Source: Beijerinckiaceae bacterium
Lineage (GTDB): Bacteria > Pseudomonadota > Alphaproteobacteria > Rhizobiales > Beijerinckiaceae
Reading direction: 5' to 3'
NCBI GenBank assembly: GCA_947452455.1
Contig: CANGBX010000006.1
Location: forward strand, 1 to 64,000
DNA: 64,000 nucleotides
The notes under the pieces are model-generated. The model was given only the letters and a program-made list of their open reading frames with translations, made no database searches and had not been told where the DNA came from. Positions 42,429 to 51,508 of the stretch are shown here, piece after piece; position 1 is the first letter of the stretch, and each line of letters opens with the position of its first letter. A program made the translations under genes and the position numbers.

Positions 42429-42532
42429 AGCCACTCCAGCCTGCGAGCCACGGATTTTACAGGCAAAACCCGCTTGACCCATCGGCTCTGCGCAAGATAC
42501 GAAGTCCACCACTACAACGAAAGGGGAATATC

Positions 42533-43648
42533 ATGGTCGAGAAGGTACTTGCTTCGGTAAAAACAGGCGCGAGCAAGCTGGAGATCCGTGAATTCCCCAT
42601 GCCGGAGATTCCGATTGACGGCGCGTTGATGAAGATGGAAGTGGCCGGCATCTGCGGCACGGACGTGAAGATGTTCAAGGATCCCCTCAAGGGCGGTCCG
42701 GTCATCATGGGCCACGAAAACATCGGTTACATTGCCAAGGCTGGCCGCGAATTCACCAACCGCAAGGGTTTCAAGGAAGGCGATCTCGTTTTCGTTGAGC
42801 ACTATGTCTCTTGCGGCAAGTGCGAATGGTGCCATCTGGGCCAGTACCGCCATTGCGAGGCAACCGACTGGCGCTACAACCCGAACGGCATTCGCTACGG
42901 CTACACGACTTGCGACAACCCTCCGCATCTGTGGGGCGGCTTTGCGCAATATGTCTATCTCCCGTGGAATTCGGTCGTCCATCACGTTCCCAAGGGCGTG
43001 ACACCGGAACTCGCTGGTCTCGTCACTCCCATGGCCAATGGCATTGAATGGGCGCTGATGGATTGTGGCGTTGGTTACAACTCGACCGTGCTCATTCAGG
43101 GTCCCGGCCAGCAGGGTCTCTCGCAGACCATCGCTTGTAAGCAGGCAGGCGCCTCGCTGATCATCGTCACCGGCACCAACAAGGACAAGGCGCGTTTGGA
43201 ATGCGCCAAGATTATGGGTGCGGATTACGTCATCAATGTGCAGGAAGAAGATCCGATCCAGCGCATCAATGAAATCACCGGCGGCAAGGGCGTTGATGTC
43301 GTGCTCGATTGCACGGCGGGCGCTGGCACCGCGCCGATCCTGCTGGGCATCGAAGCCCTGAAGCGCAAGGGCGGCACGATGATCATCCAGGGTGAAATGG
43401 CTGACTTCCCGAACTTCCCTGTCGGCAAGATGACGGTGAAATACATCACGCTGAAGTCGGCACGCGGCCATTCCTACAAGGCTTGCGAATTGGCGCTGGA
43501 ACAGCTCGCTTCAAAGCGCTTCCCGATCGACATGATGACAACACACCGCTTCGGTCTGAAAGACGCTGAATATGCGATCAAGTCAGTCGGCGGCATGGGC
43601 GCACCGGACGTGATCCACGTCTCGCTGATGCCATGGATGGATCTCTGA
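42533..43648 (+). CDS. zinc-dependent medium-chain alcohol dehydrogenase
   Basis: The 371-residue enzyme has catalytic zinc ligands Cys41, His61 and Glu62 (CGTD, GHEN) and the structural zinc set Cys94, 97, 100 and 108 (CGKCEWCHLGQYRHC). The nucleotide-binding turn is GPGQQGL, slightly unlike the usual GxGxxG. It would oxidise a secondary alcohol or polyol with NAD(P). It is preceded by AAAGGGGA and is monocistronic, divergent from the CDCC protein gene. The stop codon lies in a duplicated 19-bp palindromic segment. Confidence 0.94.
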   Translation: MVEKVLASVKTGASKLEIREFPMPEIPIDGALMKMEVAGICGTDVKMFKDPLKGGPVIMGHENIGYIAKAGREFTNRKGFKEGDLVFVEHYVSCGKCEWCHLGQYRHCEATDWRYNPNGIRYGYTTCDNPPHLWGGFAQYVYLPWNSVVHHVPKGVTPELAGLVTPMANGIEWALMDCGVGYNSTVLIQGPGQQGLSQTIACKQAGASLIIVTGTNKDKARLECAKIMGADYVINVQEEDPIQRINEITGGKGVDVVLDCTAGAGTAPILLGIEALKRKGGTMIIQGEMADFPNFPVGKMTVKYITLKSARGHSYKACELALEQLASKRFPIDMMTTHRFGLKDAEYAIKSVGGMGAPDVIHVSLMPWMDL

Positions 43649-43684
43649 TCCATCCACGAGGCAAGATGGATCTCTGATCCATCC
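43637..43684 (+). repeat. 19-bp tandem palindromic duplication over the adh stop codon
   Basis: ATGGATCTCTGATCCATCC occurs at 43637-43655 and again at 43666-43684. Each copy encodes MDL-stop in its own reading and can fold (ATGGAT/ATCCAT). Confidence 0.85.
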
Positions 43685-43707
43685 GCTAAGAAAAGAATAT
43701 TGATGAG

Positions 43708-43736
43708 CGGGCGCCTTAGGGCGCCCGTTCTGTTTT
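43708..43736 (+). terminator. rho-independent terminator of the alcohol dehydrogenase gene
   Basis: CGGGCGCC, loop TTAG, GGCGCCCG is followed by TTCTGTTTT. Confidence 0.85.
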
Positions 43737-43818
43737 GTGGGTCAAAAAGAGATTTTCATTCTCTGCCCAGCTGCATAAGGCCTGTGATAGACAGGAGCTC
43801 ACATTTCGGGAGCTTGTT

Positions 43819-44841
43819 ATGGTTGATCTGTCACGCCGTCAGGCCTGCGCCCTTGCCGTTGCATCGGCTTTTTCTCCAGCTGGTGCTTTTGCACAAAACC
43901 TCACATCTGTGCGCATCGGCTACGTGCCCGTGATTGGCGCCTCTGCACTTTACGTTGTGGACCGCATCGGCTGGGCGCGCGAGGCGGGGCTTGATCTGAA
44001 ACTGGTCCGTTTCGATTCCGGCCCCTCTGCCATTCAGGCTTTGTCGTCTGGTACGCTCGATATGCTGGCCATTGGTGTGGCGCCTGTTGCGGTTGCGCGT
44101 GCGCGTGGCCTTGATGTCAAAGTGGTCGCGGCCGCGGGTTCTGGTGGTTCGGGTTTTGTGGCTTCAGAAACTTTGTCAGCAAGTTTTGCGGTCAACAAAG
44201 ATCCGGCCGCGGCTTTTGCTCACTTCGCCAAGACACAAGGGCGCAAAGCCAAGCTTGCTACCTTGCCGCCGGGCGGCGTGCCAACGGTTGCGCTTCATCA
44301 TTGGCTCTGGAAGATCGGCAAAGTGTCGAAAGACGATGTCGAGATTGTTGCCATGGGCATTGATGCCGTCCAGCAAGCTATGCTGGCTGGCTCGGTCGAT
44401 GGCGCAACAGTGCTGGAGCCGTCTGCTACGATTGTCTTGCAGCGCAATCCCAAACTGAAAATGTTGCTGACTGCGCGCGATATGTTCCCGGATATTCCCG
44501 GTGTCGTCATGGCAGCCACAGGGGCTTTTGAAAAAGTCTCACCAGATGCGTTGGAAAAGATGGTCGGCTTATTTGCGCGCGCAACAGAGCTCATCCGCAG
44601 CAATCCTGCTGAAGCAGCCAAACATGTTGAAGCCATTCTGGGCGGTGGTCTTGTTGATGCAGCCACGATGCAAGCTGCGTTGAAATCCCCAGCGGTTGAT
44701 TTCATTTTCGACATTCGCCAGATCGAAGCACCGACCAAAGCTTTGCTCGCTTATCAGGTCGAGATTGGTGATTTTCCAACAGCGCCTCCAACCGAGGGGC
44801 TGTTTGATCCGCGCTGGAGCGATAAAATTTTGAAGCGCTAA
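43819..44841 (+). CDS. orphan NMT1/SsuA-like solute-binding protein
   Basis: The 340-residue protein starts with a Tat-type signal (LSRRQACALAVASAFSPAGAFAQ). The binding fold opens VRIGYVPVIGASALYVVDRIGWAREAGLDLKLVRF, as in aliphatic sulfonate or aromatic acid binding proteins. The track start is 28 codons early; GGGAG precedes the ATG at 43819. No ATPase or permease gene is adjacent and a terminator follows. The substrate is unknown. Confidence 0.9.
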   Translation: MVDLSRRQACALAVASAFSPAGAFAQNLTSVRIGYVPVIGASALYVVDRIGWAREAGLDLKLVRFDSGPSAIQALSSGTLDMLAIGVAPVAVARARGLDVKVVAAAGSGGSGFVASETLSASFAVNKDPAAAFAHFAKTQGRKAKLATLPPGGVPTVALHHWLWKIGKVSKDDVEIVAMGIDAVQQAMLAGSVDGATVLEPSATIVLQRNPKLKMLLTARDMFPDIPGVVMAATGAFEKVSPDALEKMVGLFARATELIRSNPAEAAKHVEAILGGGLVDAATMQAALKSPAVDFIFDIRQIEAPTKALLAYQVEIGDFPTAPPTEGLFDPRWSDKILKR

Positions 44842-44848
44842 AACAAGC

Positions 44849-44878
44849 ACGGCCCCTCATATGATGAGGGGCCGTTTT
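44849..44878. terminator. rho-independent terminator
   Basis: A 12-bp stem, ACGGCCCCTCAT/ATGAGGGGCCGT, is followed by TTTTG. It lies between convergent genes. Confidence 0.93.
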
Positions 44879-44883
44879 GCCTG

Positions 44884-45285
44884 TTAAAGTGTCACTGTGC
44901 GATCGACTTTTTCGATCCGCACTTGCGTTATGCCTGCGCCACGAAAGCCCAGTGCATCGGCAGCTCCAGAAGACACATCGAGAATGCGGCCACGGATAAA
45001 GGGGCCGCGATCATTCACAGTCACAGTAATGCTGCGTTGATTGGCGAGATTGGTGACGCGCAACACTGTGCCAAAGGGCAGGCTGCGATGCGCGGCGGTC
45101 AATGCTCCGGGTTGAAATTTGGCCCCGCTCGCCGTGCGGGTGCCGTGTGAATAAAAAGACGCCTTGCCGGTCCAGCTCTCCGCATGGGCGGCCCCGTTGA
45201 ATGAAACGGGAGCGATGATGGCGGCCGAAACCAAGGCCGCAAAAAAATGAGGTTTCAAAGCAACTCCTCTCAACGCGCAGGCCAT
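44884..45285 (-). CDS. rlpA: RlpA-family double-psi beta-barrel lipoprotein-like protein
   Basis: The 133-residue product starts at 45285 with a signal sequence (FFAALVSAAIIAPVSFNGAAHA), followed by the RlpA core GKASFYSHGTRTASGAKFQPGALTAAHRSLPFGTVLRVTNLANQRSITVTVNDRGPF and LDVSSGAADALGF. RlpA proteins act on denuded peptidoglycan strands at the septum. There is no lipobox Cys and no SPOR domain, so this is a short secreted form. The catalytic Asp (NDRGPF) is present. Confidence 0.9.
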   Translation of the reverse strand: MACALRGVALKPHFFAALVSAAIIAPVSFNGAAHAESWTGKASFYSHGTRTASGAKFQPGALTAAHRSLPFGTVLRVTNLANQRSITVTVNDRGPFIRGRILDVSSGAADALGFRGAGITQVRIEKVDRTVTL

Positions 45286-45458
45286 CACGTGGCTGCGGGG
45301 AGGCTTTTCATGTTGCGGTGCGGCGAGAAAAAGGCAGGAATGCGCCCGGGACGAGGATTTATGGGCCAAAAATGCCCATTTTCTTAATGGCGAGCCTCTG
45401 ATTGCTGGGCTAAATCACTGAAAGAAGAAAGAAATGCCTGATTTTACGTATTAACTTT

Positions 45459-45902
45459 TCAGATAGGCCGTAAAATCAGGGTTTTTCCTTCTTTCGGGTC
45501 GCGCAACCACGTCCCGTCAGCCTGGCGATCGAACCAGGCCTTATGGCCTTTGCGGGCGGTGACACCGAGGCGGCCACGCTCCATCTGCCAATTGATAGGG
45601 TCGAAAACCACAAGCCCTTGGTCGCGGCAGGCAGGCGCCAATTGCGCTTTGCGCGAGGCGTCCAGCGTGATCATGCAGCCCGTGTCCTTGTTGCCTTCGC
45701 GCAAGGGCGCGTAGCGGCCGGGCGGGTCATTGCTGACGCGTGCCGTGGCAGGGGCGGCTGCGGGCGAGCTGGCACGCAGGCGCGTATCAGCGGGTGCACC
45801 GAGCGGGGCAGGATCCAGCAGGTTTTGGGCAGAAGAATTGCCGGAGATGCAAATAGCCAAGAAGAGCGCCGCAATAGATGCGCTTGGGCTTGGCCATTTC
45901 AT
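45459..45902 (-). CDS. Inh/AprI-type metalloprotease inhibitor-like secreted protein
   Basis: The 147-residue product has a signal peptide ending at GNSSAQ. A Pro/Ala-rich linker precedes a domain of about 80 residues with GRYAPLREGNKDTGCMITLDASRKAQLAPACRDQGLVVFDPINWQMERGRLGVTARKGHKAWFDRQADGTWL. The two cysteines and the late W/F positions match the Inh/Omp19 beta-barrel fold that inhibits serralysin-type or host proteases. Inhibitor activity is inferred from the family. No metalloprotease gene is nearby. Confidence 0.82.
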   Translation of the reverse strand: MKWPSPSASIAALFLAICISGNSSAQNLLDPAPLGAPADTRLRASSPAAAPATARVSNDPPGRYAPLREGNKDTGCMITLDASRKAQLAPACRDQGLVVFDPINWQMERGRLGVTARKGHKAWFDRQADGTWLRDPKEGKTLILRPI

Positions 45903-45942
45903 CGCAATGTCTCCGGGGGCGTAACTTAGTCTTTATTGGCTA

Positions 45943-46929
45943 TCACTGCGCAGGCGGGCGGGCAAGCTGGCACTCCGGCACAGGCGTCAGCACGGCGCGC
46001 CCTGCTGCAAAAGCATCGACATTGGCGATGAGCAAATCTTCCATGGCCTTGCGCGTCTCTACGCTGGCCGAGCCAACATGGGGTAAGAGAACCGTATTCG
46101 GGACAGCCAAAAATGCTTTCTCGAAATGCGGCTCTTGCGCAAAAACATCAAGTCCCGCACCGGCAATTGTGCCCGCGTGAAGTGCGGCGATCAGGGCCGC
46201 CTCGTCAACCAGCGAGCCGCGCGCGATGTTGATGAGAAAACCCGTCGGACCAAGCGCTTGCAGAACTTGCGCATCGACAATGTTGCGCGTCTGTGCGCCA
46301 CCCGGTGCAGCAATGACGAGAATATCGCAAGCTTGCGCCAGAGCGCGCGGGCTGTCGTAAAAAGGATAGGCAACATCAGCCTGCTTGTTGCGGCCGCAAT
46401 AAGCGATTTTGAGCCCAAAAGCCTCGCCGCGTTTGGCAATGGCTTTGCCGATGCGGCCCAAGCCCAAAATGCCCATGGTCTTGTTGCGCAGGCTTGCTGT
46501 CAGCCGATAGGGCGCATGCGCCCATTCGCCCGCACGCAAGTAGCGCTCAGAAGCCGGGAATTCGCGCACTGTGTTGAGCACAAGACCGAAGGCCGTGTCG
46601 GCTGTCTCATCCGTCAGCACATCAGGCGTATTCGTCACCATGATCCCGCGCGCAGCAGCGGCAGGCGCATCGATCGTGTCATAGCCGACGCCATGATTGG
46701 CGATGAGTTTCAGCTTGGGCAAACGTGCCATCAGCGCATCATCAGTTGCGAAGGACATGCCATGGGCGAGGATCGCGCCCGCAGTGACAATGGCCTCAAT
46801 GCGCGACGCGACATCATTGAGAAATGCCTGCTGGTTTTGGGCTTCCCACAAGCGATGCACAGTGTAGCGTGATTGCAGAGGGGTGATGACAGTTTCGGAG
46901 AGACGCACAGGCATCAAAATATCAGTCAT
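45943..46929 (-). CDS. D-2-hydroxyacid dehydrogenase, glyoxylate/hydroxypyruvate reductase-like
   Basis: The 328-residue NAD(P)-dependent enzyme has GLGRIGKAIAKR for nucleotide binding and the catalytic set Arg (INIARGSLVDE), Glu (DVFAQEP) and His (LLPHVGSAS). It reduces 2-oxo acids such as glyoxylate or hydroxypyruvate, or works in reverse. The ATG at 46929 has GGAGAG six bases upstream; the track start overlaps the Bug gene. It follows a Bug receptor by 32 bases, suggesting that the receptor ligand is a hydroxy or oxo acid. Confidence 0.92.
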   Translation of the reverse strand: MTDILMPVRLSETVITPLQSRYTVHRLWEAQNQQAFLNDVASRIEAIVTAGAILAHGMSFATDDALMARLPKLKLIANHGVGYDTIDAPAAAARGIMVTNTPDVLTDETADTAFGLVLNTVREFPASERYLRAGEWAHAPYRLTASLRNKTMGILGLGRIGKAIAKRGEAFGLKIAYCGRNKQADVAYPFYDSPRALAQACDILVIAAPGGAQTRNIVDAQVLQALGPTGFLINIARGSLVDEAALIAALHAGTIAGAGLDVFAQEPHFEKAFLAVPNTVLLPHVGSASVETRKAMEDLLIANVDAFAAGRAVLTPVPECQLARPPAQ

Positions 46930-46961
46930 TTGCATCTCTCCGTTCTGTCTTGTCGCCGCAA

Positions 46962-47939
46962 TTAATTCTTCGGAATATTCGCCTTGGTGATGACATCGCC
47001 CCATTTGACAATGTCGCTCTCCAATTGCTTGGCGAGTTGCGCGCCAGCAAGGGCCTTGGCTTCAATGCCGAGTTCCAGAAGTTTGCGCTTGATCTCGTCT
47101 TCAGCAATCACTTCGGCAATGGCCTTTTGCATTTTGGCAATCACATCTGCAGGTGTGCCGGCCGGTGCAAAGATCGCGTTCCAGGATGTCACATCATAGC
47201 CGGGCACGCCCGCTTCTGCGGCGGTCGGCAGATTGGGCGTCACAGGTGAGCGTGTCGGGCCGGATGAGGCGAGGGCGCGCACTTGCTTGTCATCAATCAT
47301 GCTCTTCAGCGCTGAATAGGAATCAATCATCAGATCAACATCGCCGCGAGTCAGCGAGAGCGTGAGATCGGGCGTGTTTCGGAAGGGCACGATGCGGAAA
47401 TCCAAGCCTGTTGCCGACTTCAGCAATTCACCTGACAGATTTTGCGTGGAGCCGACAATCACCGTGCCGACATTCATCTTGCCGGGGTTGGCTTTGCCGT
47501 AATCGATAAAATCTTTCAGCGTCTGATAGCGTGACTTGGCGTCCGTCGCGAGAATGAAATCGAAGAAGCCGAGTGTCGAGACGGGCGTGAAATCTTTCAC
47601 CGGATCAAAACGCAATTCCTTGAACATATTCACGCTGACGGCCGTGCCGTTGGAGAAGAGCGCGAGCGTATAGCCATCGGTACCACCTGCCAGAACCGCG
47701 CGCGCCGCATTGATGCCGCCGGGGCCGGGCTGGTTCTCGATCACAAAACGCTGGCCGAGCTTGTCGCCCAAACGCTCGGTCACAATGCGTGCGGTAATAT
47801 CGGCCACGCCGCCCGCGCCAAAGGGCAGGATCAAACGGATGGGCTTGTTCGGCCAAGCCGCATTTTGCGCGAAAGCGGGCGTGGACAGCGCGGCAGTGCC
47901 CATCAATGCTGTGAAATGGCGTCGGGTGACATGAGACAT
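46962..47939 (-). CDS. Bug/TctC-family periplasmic solute receptor (classical subfamily)
   Basis: The 325-residue receptor has a Tat-like signal (TRRHFTALMGTAALSTPAFAQ) and the classical opening WPNKPIRLILPFGAGGVADITARIV, then ENQPGPGGINAARAV. It belongs with the receptor at 25216 rather than with the GGYD-Y-R group. Downstream lies a 2-hydroxyacid dehydrogenase and upstream, 90 bases away, an ABC importer on the same strand, so these five genes may be one transcript. Confidence 0.93.
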   Translation of the reverse strand: MSHVTRRHFTALMGTAALSTPAFAQNAAWPNKPIRLILPFGAGGVADITARIVTERLGDKLGQRFVIENQPGPGGINAARAVLAGGTDGYTLALFSNGTAVSVNMFKELRFDPVKDFTPVSTLGFFDFILATDAKSRYQTLKDFIDYGKANPGKMNVGTVIVGSTQNLSGELLKSATGLDFRIVPFRNTPDLTLSLTRGDVDLMIDSYSALKSMIDDKQVRALASSGPTRSPVTPNLPTAAEAGVPGYDVTSWNAIFAPAGTPADVIAKMQKAIAEVIAEDEIKRKLLELGIEAKALAGAQLAKQLESDIVKWGDVITKANIPKN

Positions 47940-48029
47940 GCAATTGGCTCCTGAACAGCGTTTTCCTCAATGCAGAGCGCAACACAAAGGCGGCTTCAGC
48001 GCAAATGCATGAATTTCATCTTTTCTTTA

Positions 48030-48800
48030 TCAGCTTCGCTGACGCGCGGAATCATGCCATTTGCCGAGCAGCGCGCGGTTCACAAAGTCGAGAACAAGCC
48101 AGATCGCAATGCCCGCCACGGAAATGAGCGCAAGCGCCGCAAACATGCGCGGGATGTTGAGGCGATAGCCGGCCTCCACAATGCGATAGGCCAGCCCTGC
48201 GCCTTGGCCCGAGGCCCCCGCTGCAATCTCGGCGGCAATGGCACCAATCAGCGCCAGCCCGCCCGCAATGCGCAGGCCGCCCAGAAAATAGGGCAGCGCC
48301 GAGGGCAAGCGCAGCAGGCGCATTTGCTGCCAGCCACTCGCACCATAGAGATCAAAAAGGTCACGCAGATTGTGGTCGGTCGACGACAGGCCCAGCGCCG
48401 TATTCGACAGAATGGGGAAGAAGGCTACGAGAAAGGCACAAGCCAATACGGCGGTCTCTGCATCCAGATAGATGAGCAAGAGAGGCGCGATGGCAATGAT
48501 CGGCGTGACTTGCAAAATCACCGCAATGGGAAAGAAGCTGCGCTCGAGCCATGTCCATTGCGCGAAGAGAATGGCCAGAGCCACGCCAATGCCCGTCGCC
48601 AAAGCAAGAGCCAGCGCCGTAATGCGCAAGGTCACCCAAAGCGATGCGGAGAGCAACGTCCAATCCTCGCGCAACGTCGTGAGAATGAGCGAAGGTGCGG
48701 GCAGCACATAAGGCGGGATGGATTGCAAATGCACGAGGCTTTCCCAGCCGCCGAGCAAAACGAGAAAGACAAAGAGCGGGAGAAGGCGCGAGAAGCTCAT
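48030..48800 (-). CDS. ABC transporter permease (SsuC/ThiX type)
   Basis: The 256-residue membrane protein has about six hydrophobic segments and the coupling loop LRDLFDLYGASGWQQMRLLRLPSALPYFLGGLRIAGG. Its start overlaps the ATPase stop by 4 bp. With the adjoining ATPase and binding protein it forms a complete importer. Confidence 0.94.
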   Translation of the reverse strand: MSFSRLLPLFVFLVLLGGWESLVHLQSIPPYVLPAPSLILTTLREDWTLLSASLWVTLRITALALALATGIGVALAILFAQWTWLERSFFPIAVILQVTPIIAIAPLLLIYLDAETAVLACAFLVAFFPILSNTALGLSSTDHNLRDLFDLYGASGWQQMRLLRLPSALPYFLGGLRIAGGLALIGAIAAEIAAGASGQGAGLAYRIVEAGYRLNIPRMFAALALISVAGIAIWLVLDFVNRALLGKWHDSARQRS

Positions 48801-49540
48801 GCGCCCTCCATCGCCGCTTCAAGCGCGCGGGATGCTTTGGCGCAAGCCTCCAGATAGGGCGCGCTCAAGCGAAACGCTTCGGTGCGGGCAGCAGGCTCTG
48901 CAACTGAGATGGTTTCGACAATGCGGCCCGGTCGCGGCGCAAAGACGCAAATGCGGCTTGAGAGAAAAGCGCTTTCATAAACGGAATGGGTGACGAAGAT
49001 CACCGTCATGCCCAGTTCGGCTTGCAAGTTCAAAAGATCGCGGTTCAGCCTGTGCCGCGTGATTTCATCAAGCGCTGCAAAAGGCTCGTCCATCAGGAGT
49101 AGCTTGGGCTGCATGACCAAAGCGCGCGCAATAGAGGCACGCATCTTCATGCCGCCAGATAATTCGCGCGGCATGTGCTGTGCAAAATCTGCAAGCCCGA
49201 CGCGCGCAAGGGCTTCTTCAATCTTGGGCTGCGCCTGCGCATGTGAAACACCCTTCAAGCGCAGCGGCAGAAAGACATTGTCGAAGACATTGGCCCAAGG
49301 CATCAAAGTCGGGTCTTGGAACACAAACCCGATATCAGGCTTGCTGTCGCCCCATGTGAATTTTCCTTGGTCGGCACGCTCTAACCCCGCAATGATGCGC
49401 AAGGCGGTGGATTTGCCGCAGCCTGACGGGCCCAGAAGCGAAACAAATTCACCACGCGCAATATCGAGATCAAGGTGATCCAATGCGCGCGTGCCATTGG
49501 CAAAGGTCTTGCCGATGGTGCTGAGAGAAAGAAGCGTCAC
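48797..49540 (-). CDS. ABC transporter ATP-binding protein
   Basis: The 247-residue ATPase has Walker A GPSGCGKST, Q-loop FQDPTLMPW, signature LSGGMKMRASIARAL, Walker B LLLMDEPFAALDE and switch His VTHSVYEA (HS rather than HD). It overlaps both flanking genes by 4 bp in an SBP-ATPase-permease operon. Confidence 0.95.
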   Translation of the reverse strand: MTLLSLSTIGKTFANGTRALDHLDLDIARGEFVSLLGPSGCGKSTALRIIAGLERADQGKFTWGDSKPDIGFVFQDPTLMPWANVFDNVFLPLRLKGVSHAQAQPKIEEALARVGLADFAQHMPRELSGGMKMRASIARALVMQPKLLLMDEPFAALDEITRHRLNRDLLNLQAELGMTVIFVTHSVYESAFLSSRICVFAPRPGRIVETISVAEPAARTEAFRLSAPYLEACAKASRALEAAMEGA

Positions 49541-50523
49541 TTCGTCTCCAGTCCAACGCGCTTGTTGACGAATTGCAATGTATAAGCGCGGCGATAATCA
49601 ATGCCCGCTTTCACGACGCCTGACGTCACCATTTTATCGAAGAAGCTTTTCTGGCGCTCGTCCGTCATGGCGCCAATGCCAAGCTGTTTGCTGTCGCCGG
49701 AATCGACAATGCCATATTCCTTCATCTTGGCGATGGAATAAGCGATTTGCTCGGCGCTCATATCAGGATTGTCGCGACGAATGAGTGCATTGGCTTTGCT
49801 GTTATCGCCATCGAGATAATTCACCCAACCGATGATCGAGGCGTCGACGAAGCGTTGTACGAGATCAGGGTTTTTGGTGATCAGATCGGCGCGCGTTTCA
49901 ATCGTCGTCGAATAAGTATCGAAGCCATGATCAGCGAGAAGAAAAACATTGGGCTTGAAGCCGGCCTGTTTTTCAATCGCAAAAGGCTCGGCGGTCGCAT
50001 AGCCCTGTTGCGCCGATTGCTTATTGGCGATGAAGGGGCCCGCATTGAAATTATAAGGCCGCAAATCCGCATCGCGGAAACCATATTCCATTTTGAACCA
50101 CGGGAAGGACGCAGCGACAAAATCCTTACCGAGATAAATCGGCGCGCCGACGAGATCCTTGAACGTGTCGCGTCCTTGGCCCGGATGCGACATGAAAACC
50201 TGCGGGTCTTTCTGGAACATGGAAGCAACAACGACGGTCGGCACATTCTGCTCAACCGCGGCAAAGGCCTGAATCATATTGCCGCCCATAACGAATTCGA
50301 TGCGCCCTGTGGGCAACATGAGGCGCGTGTTGGATTGCGGGCCGCCTTGAACGATCTCGACCTCGAGCCCGTATTTGGCATAAGTGCCGTCAGCCACAGC
50401 CTGATAGAAGCCGCCATGTTCGGCCTGTGCCAGCCAATTCGTGCCGAAGCGAATTTTGTCGGCGGCTTCAGCGCTCAAAGCGCTAGCCAGTAAAAGCGCC
50501 GCCGCCCGCCAGATGACCTTCAT
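49537..50523 (-). CDS. ABC transporter binding protein, NMT1/ThiY/RibY-like
   Basis: The 328-residue protein has a signal peptide ending at LSAEA. The mature start RFGTNWLAQAEHGGFYQAVADGTYAKYGLEVEIVQGGP is typical of binding proteins for thiamine-pyrimidine or riboflavin-type vitamins. It is the first gene of the importer operon. The exact substrate is not proven by sequence; no riboswitch (TPP or FMN type) is apparent upstream. Confidence 0.92.
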   Translation of the reverse strand: MKVIWRAAALLLASALSAEAADKIRFGTNWLAQAEHGGFYQAVADGTYAKYGLEVEIVQGGPQSNTRLMLPTGRIEFVMGGNMIQAFAAVEQNVPTVVVASMFQKDPQVFMSHPGQGRDTFKDLVGAPIYLGKDFVAASFPWFKMEYGFRDADLRPYNFNAGPFIANKQSAQQGYATAEPFAIEKQAGFKPNVFLLADHGFDTYSTTIETRADLITKNPDLVQRFVDASIIGWVNYLDGDNSKANALIRRDNPDMSAEQIAYSIAKMKEYGIVDSGDSKQLGIGAMTDERQKSFFDKMVTSGVVKAGIDYRRAYTLQFVNKRVGLETK

Positions 50524-50576
50524 GCGTTCCTCCGTCCAACCCTTCTAATGTGGGGTTCTGGCCCACAAAGTCTAGC

Positions 50577-50661
50577 CGTCATTGCGAGCGAAGCGAAGCA
50601 AACCAGTGGCCTCATGTGTTGCCTCTGGATTGCTTCGTCGCTTTGCTCCTCGCAATGATGG
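50577..50661. repeat. CATTGCGAG-type palindromic repeat
   Basis: CGTCATTGCGAGCGAAGCGAAGCAA at the left and TTGCTTCGTCGCTTTGCTCCTCGCAATGATGG at the right form a long imperfect hairpin between divergent genes. The track ORF starting at 50582 is translated repeat. Confidence 0.82.
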
Positions 50662-50701
50662 CGGGACTGGGCTAATTTCTTCCCCGAAAGGTTTCTCGCC
50701 C

Positions 50702-51508
50702 ATGCTGCCAACCCATTATTGGACCGAACTTGCCTGGACCGATTTCGACTCCCTTGATCTGGAGACAATCATCGCGGTCTTGCCGGTGGCGGCTGTCGAG
50801 CAGCATGGGCCGCATCTGCCTTTGGGCACGGATACATTCATCATGGAGGGCTATCTGGAGCGGGTGGTCGACCGCTTGCCGGCGGATTCGCCTGTGCTCT
50901 TTCTGCCCATCCAGACCATCGGCAAGTCGGACGAGCATAATTCTTTCCCCGGCACGCTGACACTCTCAGCTGAAACGGCGACCCGCGCTTGGATTGAAAT
51001 CGGCGAAAGCCTGCATCGTGCGGGCGTGCGCAAATTGGTCTTGCTCAATTCGCATGGCGGCAATGTTGCTGTGATGGATCATGTCGCGCGCGAATTGCGC
51101 CGCCGCTTCACCATGTTTGTTGTCATTTGTTCGTGGACGCGGTTTGGCTATCCTGATGATCTCTTTACCGTGCAAGAGCGTGCGCATGGCATTCATGCCG
51201 GTGATATTGAAACATCTCTGATGATGGCTTTCCGCCCCGACCTCGTGCGCGAAGAAGATGTTGCGGATTTTCCCAGTGCCAATGCGGAAATGGAGCGTAG
51301 CTTTACGTGGCTTCGCGCTCATCATGGTGTGGGCTTTGGCTGGTTGTCGCAGGATTTGTCGCCATCGGGTGCCATGGGCAATGCGCTAGATGCAACGCTC
51401 GAAAAGGGTGAGGCGAGCGCTGATTATGGCGCAACCGCTTTCATCGAATTGCTGCAAGACATTCAGGCTTTTGATCTGGCGCGGCTCACGGATGGCCCGC
51501 TCGACTAA
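50702..51508 (+). CDS. creatininase family amidohydrolase
   Basis: The 268-residue protein has the creatininase metal motifs VEQHGPHLPLGTDT, LLNSHGGN and IHAGDIETSLM. Members hydrolyse creatinine or related cyclic amides, or process formamides in cofactor synthesis. The ATG at 50702 is preferred, with GAAAGG about nine bases upstream, because the longer track frame covers a repeat. The gene is convergent with an acetyltransferase, with a 4-bp tail overlap. Confidence 0.9.
   Translation: MLPTHYWTELAWTDFDSLDLETIIAVLPVAAVEQHGPHLPLGTDTFIMEGYLERVVDRLPADSPVLFLPIQTIGKSDEHNSFPGTLTLSAETATRAWIEIGESLHRAGVRKLVLLNSHGGNVAVMDHVARELRRRFTMFVVICSWTRFGYPDDLFTVQERAHGIHAGDIETSLMMAFRPDLVREEDVADFPSANAEMERSFTWLRAHHGVGFGWLSQDLSPSGAMGNALDATLEKGEASADYGATAFIELLQDIQAFDLARLTDGPLD

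Noticed and set aside
49537-50523. Possible TPP or FMN riboswitch for the vitamin-type ABC operon
   Set aside because: The upstream region 50524-50701 is short and taken up by a palindromic repeat; I saw no conserved riboswitch core.
50582-50701. First 40 codons of the creatininase frame
   Set aside because: They are translated CATTGCGAG repeat; the family's N-terminus begins at 50702.
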